Assembly (NCBI RefSeq): GCF_000315625.1
Contig: NW_005434607.1
Coordinates: 121,903 to 185,902 of the forward strand
Length of the DNA stretch: 64,000 nt
Source: Guillardia theta CCMP2712
Taxonomy: Eukaryota; Cryptophyceae; Pyrenomonadales; Geminigeraceae
Direction: 5' to 3'
In this document: positions 26,949-39,014 of the stretch, in pieces
How positions within the stretch are numbered: position 1 is the first letter of the stretch
Layout of the letters: every line of letters begins with the position of its first letter
Notes under the pieces: model-generated
What the model was told of the DNA's origin: nothing
The model's input: the letters and a program-made list of their open reading frames with translations, nothing else
Databases searched by the model: none
Translations under genes and position numbers: made by a program

Positions 26949-29642
26949 ATGGCGCGGTGCATCCTCCTGGTAGTGGCGCTCCTGTTGGCGTCTGTTGGGA
27001 CGAGGGGAGGAGAGGGAACAGGAGGACATGGTCATGGACTGGGTGGAGGTGGGATGAGAAGATGGGGACGAAAGTTTGCAGAGATAGGAGAAGGAGGAGG
27101 GGGAGGGAGAGGATGGGAGGAAGGAAGAGACGGATCATCGCGCATGGGTGAAGAGAGTCTAGTGGGTCTCTCGGATGCTATGGATCAATCTCCACGAGTC
27201 ATGGAAGATACGACGAGGTTGATGAGATTCCTCACCACGAGGAAGAGCATGTGTGAGGCTGACGACATCTTCATGCAGCAGACCTTCTCTTTAGACCCTT
27301 CCAACACCGACAGAGTTGTTGACCATGTCATGCATATCTTAAGCCCCTCGTGCCGATGCCATGATGATCGAGTTGCGATCTACTTACTGAGACACGTGCT
27401 GCGCATCAGACCTGATCATTCTCTCGGATGGAAACTGCTTGGAGACATGATGTTTGCTCGAAGGGCTTACCAGTTTCTGAGATCACTGGACAAGGACGAG
27501 AGCTGTGAGGAAGTGCGTGATACAGGCGATGATAGTGAGATCTGGTCCCTATCGATGCAGATGTATCAAAGGTCAATCAATTTTAACCCTGATAACCCCG
27601 GAGCCTTAAAGGGCATGGGAGATGTGTCGTTGAACATGCTGGGAAATCCCTCTGGAGCAAAGAGATGGTATGAAGCAGGCTTGAAGGTCAAGGAGATGGA
27701 CGACGATACTCGCAATGATTTGTTGATTGGACTTGCTTCTGCTCATGAGCATCTGCATGAATATGACGAGGCAGCAAACCTGTACGTGCGAGCGATCGAT
27801 TTACGTCCATTTGACCATAAAGCAAACAACGATCTTGCAGTGCTTCTGTTCAAACAAGGTAATCTGTCGTCTGCTGCTGAAATTTTTGAGGCTTTATTCT
27901 CCAATGAAAACTGGTCAGCACCCTATTCGAATGCACAGTTGTGCTACAATTACGCAATTCTTCTTGAACATTTGCAGCAGCCGGAGAAAGCTTTGAGGGT
28001 TCTTGAAGCAGCATTACCTCATCACCCACAAGACATCAATGTTCGATCAAAGTTGGCAGAATTGTTGTACTCTTGCAGTACAGAGTACAGCAGGTCGAGA
28101 GATATTCTGCTTGAAAATCTCCGGATTGTGCCCAATCATCTGCCCTCATTGCTCTGTCTCTCTTTGTTGGAGGAAGAAGTTGAAGGTAGTCTTGCCGAGA
28201 TAGAATCTGTGCTTGAAACTGCTCTTGATATGGAACCCTCGAATCCGATCTTTCTGAACTTGAATGCGAGAGCGTATGCTCTTTGGGAAGACTATGAAAA
28301 TGCAGAGAGACTATATCGAGATGCCATCTATCATTCCATGGAGAAGCCAAATCTCAACTCTTGCCTGGGATTGGCAGATGTGTTGACAAAAGGTGGAGTG
28401 GGTAACTCAGAATTTGCAAAATATGCTTGGAAATTCAAGGACAGGAAGGATCAAAACTTAAACTGGGAGTCTGTAGCTCGAGATGGTTTGAAGAGTCCTA
28501 TTCATGAGGCGAAGCTTCTTTACGAACATGTACTCTCTATCGTTCCTCATGACATCACAGCTTGGAAGGGGATGGCAGAGCTTTATGAAGAAGGTTTCTT
28601 GCGGCTAGAAAAGGCCAAAGAAATTTACGACTTTGCCATAAGTCTGGAGCCATCAGATAGTTCCATCCTCCTTGGTGCTGCAAAGCTTTCGGCTCGCATC
28701 GGAAATCACTCGAACGCTATCGATTTGCACCAGAGAGCCGTTGAATTGCGCCCGCTATCTGCAAACTTGATGTGAGTTGTTTTGGGTGACCCTTTGTACT
28801 CACCAAAGGCTGACTGTCGATAGGTTCGACATTGCCAATAATTGTGTAGAGATTATGGATCACACAGAAACAAAAGAAGTGTTTGCTGAACTTGCAGCTG
28901 ACTTTTGGAATCGAACGATTCAGCTTGATCCCACTCACACATCTGCCCTCTACAACTTGGGGTTGAAGTGTGTGAGCGAAAATAAAATCTCGCAGGCATA
29001 TGAGTTCCTGCACCCTATTGAACGAATCGATCCTTCGAATTATTTAGCACTTTATGAGGTGAAATTGTGAAGAAATCCTCGTTGATTGATCCTACTTACA
29101 GTGAGAAATCTCAGGTAGCTTGTTTGCATGAAAGATGGGGAAACTGGTCGGAAGCCATCAAATTCCTATCGAGGGTGCTGGACTTGGAACCAACGTATCG
29201 AGATACCCCCTCAAGAATTGCAACAAACCATTGGAAGTTGGGGGAGAAGTCAACGGCAAAGAAGATGTTCGAAAGGGAGATTCATCGGATTGAAAGGCTG
29301 GCAGAGAGAGGAGAACCAAGTCATGAACGTGCCTCTGCTTATTTCCTCTACGCGCGCTTCTTGGAGGGTCAGGACAAGTATAAGGAGGCTAAGCTTGCAT
29401 ACGACAAAGCGTTGAATGCTCCATTTTCTCAAGCAGAGATTCTTGCCCACGCAGGTTACAACTCTGCAGTGAACTTGGGTCAAGTAAATGACGGCTGGCA
29501 AAAACTCAAAACTTCAATTTGCATGGCCCCCCACGACGCTTCGTGTCATGCTATTTACTCGTTATTCCTCGCAAAGAACGGCATGCAAACAGACGCGACA
29601 AAACACTACAACATCGCTCTGAAGCTCCGACCCTCACTTTAG
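26949..29642 (+). CDS. TPR-repeat protein with signal peptide
   Basis: About 861 aa in three exons: 26949-28771, 28824-29058 and 29115-29642 (introns 52 and 56 bp, phases 2 and 0). The N-terminus is a clear hydrophobic signal (MARCILLVVALLLASVG) followed by a Gly-rich stretch to about residue 60. The rest is helical with many tetratricopeptide repeats, recognised by the A..N...A.LL...G....A...Y..AL.L.P pattern, e.g. around 27760-27860, 28530-28720 and 29380-29640. TPRs bind proteins; with a signal peptide this one would act in the secretory pathway or outside the cell. I see no O-GlcNAc transferase or other catalytic domain. The alternative upstream ATG at 26941 runs into a stop after 10 codons. 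The specific partner is unknown. Confidence 0.82.
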
Positions 29643-29743
29643 ATCGCTGGGGATATGGCTGAATCACTCAAATGCTCAGGTCTCGATAAATCTGTTACAA
29701 TTCTTCATGTGCCCTTGATATGAATAGTTTAAAAATCTCCAAA

Positions 29744-32569
29744 TCAACACATTGCACCTTTCATCTCATACGTCATTGGAGTGTTCCACGCGTTACTCAT
29801 GGAGTCTTGGATCGAGCTTGAGTTGGTCGTAGAATTCCCACCCAGCCATATCATGGCCTGGTGATTTCTTATCCTTTCTCCGCTGGCACTTGCATCCCTC
29901 ACTGCGATCGGCGACCCGAAGTCAAGAGTTTGCACGATTCTTGCGGATAGCGTAGCTGCTTTTCCCGTGAGTCCGAACAGCTGGGCACCTGAGGGTTTTC
30001 TAATGTCAATCGTAAACTCTTCTGTTTGATCTTTGTCGAGTTGCAGATGACATTTTCCAAGGATTGTTTCTTCATTGTTGTACTGATGGATTGTCAAGAA
30101 TGCATAGAACACTTGCTCATTGTCCCTAACCAAGTCTGCCAATTTGACGATGCTCATTTCTCTGGACTTCGAAAAACAATAAGCATGAGTTATCACAATT
30201 TCTTCGTCCCAGGAAGGATCTGAGGTCAGATCTGTGAGTTTTGAGACATGTTGTGGCGCTATTTCCAACTTTCTCTTCTCGTCCAGTCTCATTCTCTCGT
30301 CCATAAAGATAGCCGCGTACATTGATTTGTGAGAAAGTTTATCTATAGCATCTTTTTCAGTTCTGAAAAATTGAACCAAGGAGACACAACAAAACATTCC
30401 TCCATTTGCAGTGCTGTCGAGAATCGGAATATTTTTGGCACTGTGAATATGCAGCCTTATGCTTGATTGGGTGTTACTGAATCGAAATGTCGAGTTTTCT
30501 TCGAGGCTGCGGTTGGTGCTGGTTGTACTCAATGTAGGGGAAGCAGCTAACAATGGTTTTGAGGTCAAGTTTACATTCCCTGTTTTTGAGTTCTTGGGCT
30601 CCATTTTCTGTGGGGCAAATTCATTAAAGACTTGATGATCAACAGCTTCTTTCCAACTTTGAAATCTTTTATAAGGATCTTCTCCTTCGAATTCATGTTT
30701 AGAATTTGGGCTTGGTTTGCCAAAGTTTGCAATCTTTTCATCCGATTTTCCAGGTGATTTGAATGAATGATTGTTGTGATGTTGTGCCTTCCTTGATAAC
30801 ACGTTTTTCTTGCCTCCCTGAATAGAATAAACCATTTTCAACAACTGATCCAAGCTTTCATAGAGAAGTACATAAGGCGAGTTCGATGATTGACCTGCCT
30901 TTGAATGAATCACCGAGGAAAAATTTTCTTCAAGCATCCAAATTACTCGTGTTGATTGCTCAACTATCTTATCGAGATCAACAGCAGGAGCATCAACCCC
31001 TGAAGAGATGTGGTCTGATGCTTTGAGGCTCACAAGCTGATCCTCTAGTGATCTGATTACCCCCTGCAACCTGAATACATTCTTCTGATGTTGAAGTGAC
31101 TCTTCAGCGAGTCGATCGGCACTTTCATTTTGTCTTCTTAGACTTGTTTTCATGATTTGCATCTCTCCATGGCACTCAGCTAATTTCTGGTTCAGACTTT
31201 GAGTCTCATTGATCCAAAGTGCCTTCTCTCGATGGTATCTCACTTGATGCCAAATGGTGACCTGCTCATGATCAGTTGAGCTTGGAAATGCTTTTGCAAT
31301 GTCCTCATCGCTCTGGGCCCTGAGTAGTAGGGATGTCATCTTTCCCATCATGCTTGAGCTGTTCTCGAGCAACTGATCTGTTGATGCCTTCAGTTGCTGC
31401 AAATGGTCTGCCTCCAGGAAACATAGATTGTTGGTGGATTGCTCTTCTTTCATTCCGTCATTGAGCTCATGTATCATATCGATGGTAGAGTTGATTCGCA
31501 GACACTCGTCTTCAAGCTGGGCTGTCAGCCTCAGAATATGTTTTGCTACCTTGTTTGCATCGATCAAACGTTCTGGGACCTTTAGTTCCTTTGACGTTGG
31601 ACCGTTTTCAAGTTGACAAGACAGATCAATGAGAATCCCACGATATTTCTTCAACATTTCTAATTCAAGCAAAGATTCACGTAAGAAAACTGTTAAATTT
31701 TCACGTTCTTGGTACAGAGACTCCATCGTTGTTGTCCATTTCCTAATTTCTGCAAGAGAAATCGAATCTTTTGAGGGGTCGTCATTCAATTTGAACAAGG
31801 CATCTCTTGAATATGATATTTTTTGCAAAATTTTTTCACGATCTTCTTCTATCTTATTTTGCTTTTCCATCAAAGAGGCAACTTGCTGCTCCATATATCT
31901 TATCTCAGCACTCAGATCATCAGTCGACATTGAACCCTTCATTGATAGTGTGTCAGTCTTGAACACTTGGTACACAGGCTGTGATAAATGTTTTCCTTGA
32001 TTGAAAGATTCCTGTTCAATACCTTTCATCGATCTTCGGATGGCATCGACTTTCATGTTTTCAGTTTTTGAGTTGTATTTGGCAGGAGGAAGCAGATTTC
32101 TAGGTTTCAAAGCTTCTTCTCTGCCTTTCTGCTCTGCTTTCACATGTGTCGTTTCTATTCTTCCTCGCGCGCTCAGCCAGCCAGAGTTTACATTGGGGCT
32201 CTGTCGAACTCTAGGTGAAACATAGTTGGTGAATCCTTCAGAATCTCTCCACACAACATCTCGAATAGTGCCAATGTCAATATTGAAAAGAGGAGAATTT
32301 GTTTTCAGCCCTTCTGATCCGCTTTGAACATCTAAAAGCAAATCTTTCTTTTCATACCTTTCATAAGATTTGATCGGAAATCGCTTCAATGGGTGATTTT
32401 GAGACTCGCTTCTCAATGATTTCAATTCCCTTCTGAGCATTTCGATTTCAGAATCATCGTTTTGCCGTTTTTCATGCTTTTCTTCATGCGCGCTCGACAG
32501 AAGTTTCTGTCCCAAATGATTGAAATTATGATAGTAAGACCTCAACAAGATCGACACCTGTCTTTGCAT
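29744..32569 (-). CDS. Coiled-coil protein with C-terminal C2-like domain
   Basis: A single uninterrupted 941-aa frame starting MQRQVSILLRSYYHNF. Residues about 1-230 are polar and low in obvious structure. Residues about 230-520 are rich in Glu/Lys/Leu heptads typical of coiled coil. Residues about 700-885 read like a C2 beta-sandwich (RLHIHSAKNIPILD..., then YAFLTIHQYNNEETILGKCHLQL). The acidic Ca2+-binding loops are not clearly conserved, so this may be a calcium-independent C2 of the kind found in ciliary and centrosomal scaffolds. It ends 101 bp from the TPR gene's stop, so the two are convergent. It has no introns, unlike most neighbours. The product family is not recognised beyond these domains. 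Confidence 0.78.
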   Translation of the reverse strand: MQRQVSILLRSYYHNFNHLGQKLLSSAHEEKHEKRQNDDSEIEMLRRELKSLRSESQNHPLKRFPIKSYERYEKKDLLLDVQSGSEGLKTNSPLFNIDIGTIRDVVWRDSEGFTNYVSPRVRQSPNVNSGWLSARGRIETTHVKAEQKGREEALKPRNLLPPAKYNSKTENMKVDAIRRSMKGIEQESFNQGKHLSQPVYQVFKTDTLSMKGSMSTDDLSAEIRYMEQQVASLMEKQNKIEEDREKILQKISYSRDALFKLNDDPSKDSISLAEIRKWTTTMESLYQERENLTVFLRESLLELEMLKKYRGILIDLSCQLENGPTSKELKVPERLIDANKVAKHILRLTAQLEDECLRINSTIDMIHELNDGMKEEQSTNNLCFLEADHLQQLKASTDQLLENSSSMMGKMTSLLLRAQSDEDIAKAFPSSTDHEQVTIWHQVRYHREKALWINETQSLNQKLAECHGEMQIMKTSLRRQNESADRLAEESLQHQKNVFRLQGVIRSLEDQLVSLKASDHISSGVDAPAVDLDKIVEQSTRVIWMLEENFSSVIHSKAGQSSNSPYVLLYESLDQLLKMVYSIQGGKKNVLSRKAQHHNNHSFKSPGKSDEKIANFGKPSPNSKHEFEGEDPYKRFQSWKEAVDHQVFNEFAPQKMEPKNSKTGNVNLTSKPLLAASPTLSTTSTNRSLEENSTFRFSNTQSSIRLHIHSAKNIPILDSTANGGMFCCVSLVQFFRTEKDAIDKLSHKSMYAAIFMDERMRLDEKRKLEIAPQHVSKLTDLTSDPSWDEEIVITHAYCFSKSREMSIVKLADLVRDNEQVFYAFLTIHQYNNEETILGKCHLQLDKDQTEEFTIDIRKPSGAQLFGLTGKAATLSARIVQTLDFGSPIAVRDASASGERIRNHQAMIWLGGNSTTNSSSIQDSMSNAWNTPMTYEMKGAMC

Positions 32570-33772
32570 GGTTTGGTTTGGACTCGAATTCTCACTAGTA
32601 ACGTGTCATCGACTGATCAAACATCATAACAACTTGTATTCCTACCTCACGAAACTTGGCGTTTGCGTGCGATTATGTTCTGCCTCAAAAATTCATTCAT
32701 TCCACACATGCGATGGCCACAACAAACCGGCTTGCGGACTTTGCTCTGCATATTCAGGTGGCGTCTTTGACTTCTACAGGTAAGAATGCACACCACCTGT
32801 GACAAACAGCTTACCGGACGAATCCAAGACCACTGTTTGAGATCGTGGTTTACGAAGAAGCTTCTTCCTGTCTTTTTGTCTACGTGTTCGATCCAACCCT
32901 GAACATTTCATTCGGTCAGACGATAATGGGAGAAAGATATAAAATGTGCTACCTCGATATTAGCGTCCATCTGTGGAGGTTCATACGTGGCTTCAACGTT
33001 ACTGCTTCTGAGTCGTCAGCAGTCAAAGCAGGAAACTCTTTCTTTCCCTCTTCCCTGCTCCAATTATCGCATCAAGCTCTTTCCTTCCCTTCTGCTTTCT
33101 CCCGCCATTTCTCCCTTCACAGAGGAGGGGTACAAAATGACCCCTACGTTTGATAGTGGAACGGAGGGGTAGACTCACCTACTCTGGTAGTAATCAGAAA
33201 CGGTAATCAAGGGCCTCTCGGCCGGGCCCACAGCCGGGTTAGCCGGGTTGTTTCCTATTAAAAAGCCATAGTACCGGTAGATCTGCCCACCCTACCCCTA
33301 TACAGCCTACTACGCCCAATTTACCCAAAAGCTTCACTTCCCCACCCCCATTCCCCCCATTCCATCAGGAAGCCGCACCATGCGTTGCTCCCGGAAGCAA
33401 CCAAGGCAGCGTTGCAGTGGTAGTGGTAGTGGTAGGACGAAGAGCAGTGATGGAGGGAAGGGAAGAGGGCACGAAATATCAAGTACGAAAGAAGATCGAA
33501 ACGAAGGTGAAGGAGCGAAAAGATGACAAGGGGATATGAAGACAAAACTGCACGACAAAGAGGCCATGGGACCGTTAGGGAAAAAGACTAGGAGCGCAAG
33601 GACAGAATCCTCACATGTCAAAACTCTTGATTCTCCTCTTTTCCTGCTTCCCCTTCGTCTCTATCTTGCATTCCTCTCTCTGAATGGTCTCTATCTCGCC
33701 TGTTTTGCCTTTTCAAGCCCATTATAGACTCATTTTTCCCCTCAACATGATCTGACTGGTGATTTGTTCTAG
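32570..33772. promoter_or_regulatory. Divergent intergenic region with GC-rich and C-rich patches
   Basis: 1.2 kb between two head-to-head genes. It contains a short ggccgggcc-type GC-rich patch near 33215-33250 and a C-rich stretch (ccaccctacccc words) at 33280-33352. Small frames present here lack splice-consistent coding structure. It probably carries both promoters. Confidence 0.4.
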
Positions 33773-34586
33773 ATGTCAGCCTACAGCGCAACCTTGTCCG
33801 ATGACGTCATGACGACAGCTCGCAAAGCCTTCGAACGATACGACCATGATGATTCGGGGACGATTCAAATAGAGGTAAGGAAGCCTTCTGCCAGCACGTT
33901 TCATTCCTCACTGAGCGATGACAGGAAGTCGTGCAAGCTTTGCAAGATGCAAAACGAGATGCGACAGAAGCGCAAGTAAAATGCTTGCACAGACATGAAT
34001 GCTCTGACTTGACAAGGTGTTTCAACTTCTGGATTCACTTGGGTTGTCGGATGGAAGCTCAGGGCTTCGATTTCACGAGTGATCACGTCACAATCACTGT
34101 CATTGCTTCTTCTAATCAACTCTCTGCAGATTTTTGGAACTTCTGGAGAAGCTTCCTGAGCAACACAGAGATCACGTGGCTTGTTTCTTTGGTCCTTCTT
34201 TTTCAAGCTGAATGTCCAAAAAGCAGGTGATAGACGAAGATAATGATGCTTTTGCGGCTTCATTCCAGTGGTTAGGGGGGAATCCTGGTGAGAGCAGGGA
34301 ATGAAGAAAACCTGTGTTCTTACATGAAGCAGAGGATCCGGATAGCAGCATTACAAAGGAAACGATACAGAAGGTGCTACAAGACTTCGAGCTAGACTCC
34401 AATGTCGATGCAGTATGATTCTTTGAGTTTCAAGATCAGGGCAATAAGGATGCAACAGGTGTTGGGGACCGATGCAATGAAATCAAGTTTGAACTTAAAG
34501 GACCTTCAGCAGGTTTACCTCGCCGCACTTGAACTTCCTAGATTCTAAACAATCGATCCTTTCAGGCGCTCACAAACAGGAAGTGA
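33773..34586 (+). CDS. Small EF-hand protein
   Basis: About 158 aa in eight exons: 33773-33874, 33925-33975, 34017-34078, 34130-34175, 34227-34287, 34333-34412, 34459-34512 and 34566-34586. Introns are 41-53 bp, all GT-AG with matching phases. The N-terminus has one canonical EF-hand loop, DHDDSGTIQIEE, with all calcium ligands present (D1, D3, S5, Glu12). A second helix-loop-helix half further on (around FELDSNVDA) lacks the canonical ligands. Size and layout fit a calmodulin/centrin-like sensor, but it is not a close match to either. A 158-residue protein in eight exons is a high intron density. Its stop lies 188 bp from the convergent TIR-SAM-ARM gene. Confidence 0.78.
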
Positions 34587-34774
34587 CAGATGGGTTAGAA
34601 GGAGACAATCTCCCTGCTCTTCGATTCTTGATCAACCTCTGCCTTCCTGTCTCTGCATATTTTTCTTGCTTTTTCCTCGCATCAAATTTCAGCGTAAGAA
34701 ATCGGCATCCATGCAGAAGATGACAATCGCTCCACATTCATTGAGCTTGGTAAGATTTTCTAGACATAGCACAC

Positions 34775-37644
34775 TCAGCCTAGTAGATTCTTTAGCGCGC
34801 AGTTTCCCTGAGAAAGTTTGTCACATGACGTCCAATAAAAAACAATACTGAGATGACCTGTTCTTGTACTCCGGCTCGATTCGGATACTCTTGCATCCCC
34901 TAAGTTTCGTGTTAGCGCAGAGAAGTTCCAATTCAGTGATAGAAATACTTGACGGATGATCTGTGGAGCTCCTTCTCGGATCGCTATCGCTTTGCAGTCT
35001 GGGTCCAGCGCCAAGTGCCTCAAAGCCCAGCAGCCGTATTCCTACAAACAAGGAAATGTGAGACATCCTCGTCCTTGAGACATCATCCATACCTGGACGC
35101 CGGGGTATTGCAAGTTCGTTTTCATGCTCTTGCAAATCGCTGGGATGCCACCCGCATGTGCGATGATCTTGCGGTTTGCTACGCACAAGGAGGCCAAATT
35201 TCCCAGAGCGAGGCCACCCTGAGTGCCTGAGTGGGTGGGATGTGCATGCATGCCAGCAATGATGGGAGGAATCCCTCCAGATCGACCGATTCTCGCTTGA
35301 TTGCTTTCGTTACTCCATGCCAAATCTCCAAGAGCGAGGCCACATTGTTGCTGAACCGATGCCTTACTCACATGCATAGTCATTCCATTGATGATAGCCT
35401 CGATGCCACCTTCTTGAGCAATTCTGTTCTGATTATCGGCATTGCCCCATACAAGCTTCCTTATGCAGCCGCAGGCCTCCTCAACTATTCCAGCATGACC
35501 TGGATAATTTCTGAGTGCGTCAACAATCAATCGAGGTGCTCGAGAAGCCGCAATCTTCTTTTTGTTGGCCTCATTCAATGACAAATTTTTCAGAGCCCAG
35601 CAGCAGTACTGCAAGCAAAGCTGATGATTGGAATGTTTCTCCATGGCGGCAATAATGGGAGTGATGCCGTCAAGTTGTGCAATTTTCACCTGGTTATCTT
35701 CCTGACAAGCAAAGTTCCCAATAGCCAGAGCGCACTTTTGTTGGCAACCCGCATTCTCAGCAAACCTGTTCATCGCTGCAATCGTTACTTGGATTCCACC
35801 GCATTGTCCAATCCGCTGTTGAACCGCGATGTTACTCCATGCCAGATCCCCCAACGCCAGAGCTCCTTGCTGTGACACATTCAACCTGGAAGGGTGAGCC
35901 TTCATACCGGCAACAATGGCCTCAATGCCTCCTTCGGCTGCGATCTTGTTCTGGTGCTCAGCATTTCCCCAAGCAAGTTTACCAAGTGTCTGACAGGCCT
36001 CATCGACTATCCCAGAGTGACCGGGATTTGCTTTTAAAGCCTTGATCACTGGCCGGTGTCCGTTCAGCCTAATAATCTTAACTTTGTTATCAGCATTCAA
36101 GCAAAGGTTCTTCAATGCCCAACAGCAGTACTGAATACACAAGGGGTGTTGGGGATGCTCCGTCAACGCTTGCAGAATCAATTGAATTCCATTAAGCAAG
36201 GAAATTTTCACTTGATTTTGGGAATGGCACGCAAGGTTTCCCAGTGCTAGTGTACATTTTTGCATGCAACCTCCACTTCGGACGTGCGTTTGCGTAGCTC
36301 GGATGATTTCTTCTACTCCACCAAGTTCAGAAATACGCAATTGAATAGCTGAATTGCTCCAAGCTAAGTTACCCAACGCGGAGCAACCCATCTCTTGAAC
36401 ATCAACATTGTCTCTGTGCGCACACATACCAGCAATGACGGCCTCGATTCCTCCAGCGGCTGCAACAGAATTCTGTTCATCGCTCTTGCCCCACACCAAG
36501 TTACGAATCACTTGCATTCCTTCAACTTGCACACGAGCATCATGCACACAAGTCTGTAACGCTGCCACAATTTGTTCCGGTTCACCTTTTTCTTTGTTTC
36601 GTGCAAGAATAGCAAGCGCGTTCTCAATGTCCGCTGAGCTGTAGCCAAAGGATACATTTTGCATACCGTTTACATTGTCGATTCCGCTCACACCAACAGG
36701 ACCTGAGCTGTTGTTAAATGCTGATGCTCCAGGAATATCTCTCGGCTGGATCCGGTTGGGTGGATTCTGAATTTTCTCTATTTCCTTTCTGAGTTTCTTT
36801 ACTTGAATCGCGGTCAGTTGCAAGTCTGATCCTTTGAGATCTTCGTCAGAAAAATCCAACAAGTCTTTGCCACACACGCCGTTTTCAAGAAATCTTTCAA
36901 TCTTCTCCGCGGGAATGAACAGCCTTGCCAGCATCTGACAGACATCATCTGGTTGCATGTTTTCAACACTGACTATGTTGCTTTCGTCATTGTTGTTTAC
37001 TCCTTCGTGCGAGGCGCTATTTGATTTGATTTCTTTTTCAATTCTGGACATGAGCTCTCGCAGCTTGTTGTTGTAGGTTCTTGAATCTGCCAAGTCCAGT
37101 ATGAAAAGCTTGCTGAGATGAGGAGCGATTGCATGCTTTGGCGGGATATGTTCTTTGCCCTCAGCACTCAGTGGCAGAGGGCCAACCTTACATCAACCAT
37201 GTAAATAAATACTCTCTCAATCAAAAACATGTACCTTAATAGGTATCACCGGCTTGCCCCAGTAGTTTGCAAGTGTGATTTCTTTCTGCGCAATTGGACT
37301 TTCCAGGTAGCTTTGCGAGAGACAGCAAACAAAGACATGGCAAGAGTCAATTGCTTGTGCCGAATCCAAGTGTAGTACATCCTTGTTTGGGCCTGAAAGT
37401 ATATTCGTCAAAAACAAGATTGAAGGTAACAGCAGACGTATCGGTAGCAGGTAAACTATACCGCTTGGAGCTTTGTCTCGGTCATCCCACCATGCAAGAT
37501 AGCCATTCTTTTCAATGTGTGCTTTGGTGGGTCTTACTTTATCAGAATCAGCGAATGAGCATGAAACAAAAATATCTTTCGAACAAAAAGGAGTTAAATA
37601 CGACAGACATATCCTTTGTAAGAAGCACCTGCAGTATTGCTCAT
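34775..37644 (-). CDS. TIR-SAM-armadillo repeat protein (SARM1-like domain set)
   Basis: About 849 aa in seven exons: 37629-37644, 37462-37575, 37235-37392, 35093-37186, 34949-35041, 34858-34899 and 34775-34807; introns 48-69 bp, frame kept throughout. Residues about 5-140 are a TIR domain: it begins DIFVSCSFADSDK, has a WWDDRD segment, and has the SxSYLxSPIAQKEI helix with a Glu at about residue 81, where NAD-cleaving TIRs carry their catalytic Glu. Residues about 171-238 match a SAM domain (DDVCQML...FLENGVCGKDLLDFSDEDLK). Residues about 285 to the end are about 12 armadillo repeats (GGIEAI..GM...., ALGNLAW). Animal SARM1 has the same three domain kinds in the order ARM-SAM-SAM-TIR; here the order is reversed with one SAM. 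NADase activity is inference from the Glu. Domain calls are from pattern recognition only. Confidence 0.87.
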
Positions 37645-39014
37645 GATTTTTGAACTGATTCGAAAAACCTTCTCGATCTAGAAAACCATGTCAAAGATAT
37701 TCTTTCTATGGCAAGTTGTCCAGAAAATTTGAGACATTGTAACGTCACCTAATCCTTCCGCAAGATTAATGGCAGAGGAAAAAATCAGAATTCCTCATCG
37801 CTGCGAACAACCGTAGTAAGTGAAAGCCGTCAGAAGCTGCTCAATCTTGCCTTCTGGTTGGGAGATGATGGTATCCATCTTGTTATCAAACTTTGCATCT
37901 TGTTGCTATGAAGCCATTGTTGTCACCACCAGTCCCTAACCAAAACAATAAGTTATGAACAGTCAGTTACGAATGTTCCCTTGGTTTCCCCTTTTTCCTA
38001 ACTGTCTTTTTACAACTCGAATCTGTTCATCCGATCATTCATTCTGTCAGACTCTCTATTCTCTCTCTCTGTTGACTTCCTAGCAAGAAGCTTCAAACAA
38101 CTTATGCCTTTCTTCCTTCGTCACGTTGCTGTCTTATTGCATCTCTAGCCTCGCAAAAGATCCTTTGAAGAACCTCAGAAAACATCCCCGTCAGGCACTC
38201 CCTTTCTATCCACTCTTCTACCTTCTTGCAGATTCTCATTCCTTCCTTCCTTCTCCCTCCTCCGCTTCCTCCTCCCATCCGCTCCTCCTTCCCTCTCAGC
38301 ATCTGGCCTTCACAACTTGAACCACCCCACCCCCTCTGTCTTTCCTCATATAACCCACCCTACCCCATCGAAGTTACTTCATAACACACCGGTCAGATTT
38401 ATCAACCACCCCATTGTCTAGCAATAGAATTTTCCCACCCCACCCCCGTGTACAACCGAACTGCTCCGAATAAAATTTCAAATATTCGTATACACTTCAA
38501 ATATCAAGCAACCATTTCAGATCTACCCTTTGGAAATCAATCTGCTCGGCCTGAGAAAACATGTTCAAAATTACTTGACAATTTTCATTGTTATTTTAAT
38601 TGTTTTACAGTAATTTCTTGATACATTTTGAAATCAGAAAATACCAGTTACATTTGAAATTTGGCAAGAAGTTTTCAACCAACTTTCAAGTCTGTGGACA
38701 TGCAGGACGTGGAAGGGGAGGTTGGAGGAGGAGGAGGAGGAGGAGGGTTGTTAGTGGATGTCGAGAAGGACTTGGATCTTTCATGAGAGCCTTGCTTCAT
38801 AGCTAGCGAGTGATTCGTAAAGTCAGGAAGCAGGAGGGGAGCAGAGCAGAGCCGTTGAAGAACGCTATCTTTTGAGCTAGGGGGAGGCTGAGGTCTGACG
38901 AAGTGTATGATGGGAATATTCGGCTTCTTCGCCAACTCTGACATCTAGCTGTTGCTCCTTTCCAGGTTTCAATGTCAAGCTTGGAGCTCTCTGATCAGTC
39001 AGCGCACTCGCCAT
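37645..39014. other. Intergenic with C-rich repeats
   Basis: 1.4 kb. Pyrimidine-rich from 38030 to 38320; irregular CCACCCC / CCACCCTACCCC words at 38315-38455; AT-rich 38460-38690; a GGA run near 38715-38745. A short in-frame stretch from 38700 starting MQDVEGEVGG might be an unspliced first exon of the next gene, but I find no convincing donor. Otherwise no coding signal. Confidence 0.4.

Noticed and set aside
38675-38944. Minus-strand frame starting MSELAKKPNIPIIHF
   Set aside because: Its latter half is a Pro run from a GGA microsatellite and no supporting splice structure or homology is visible.
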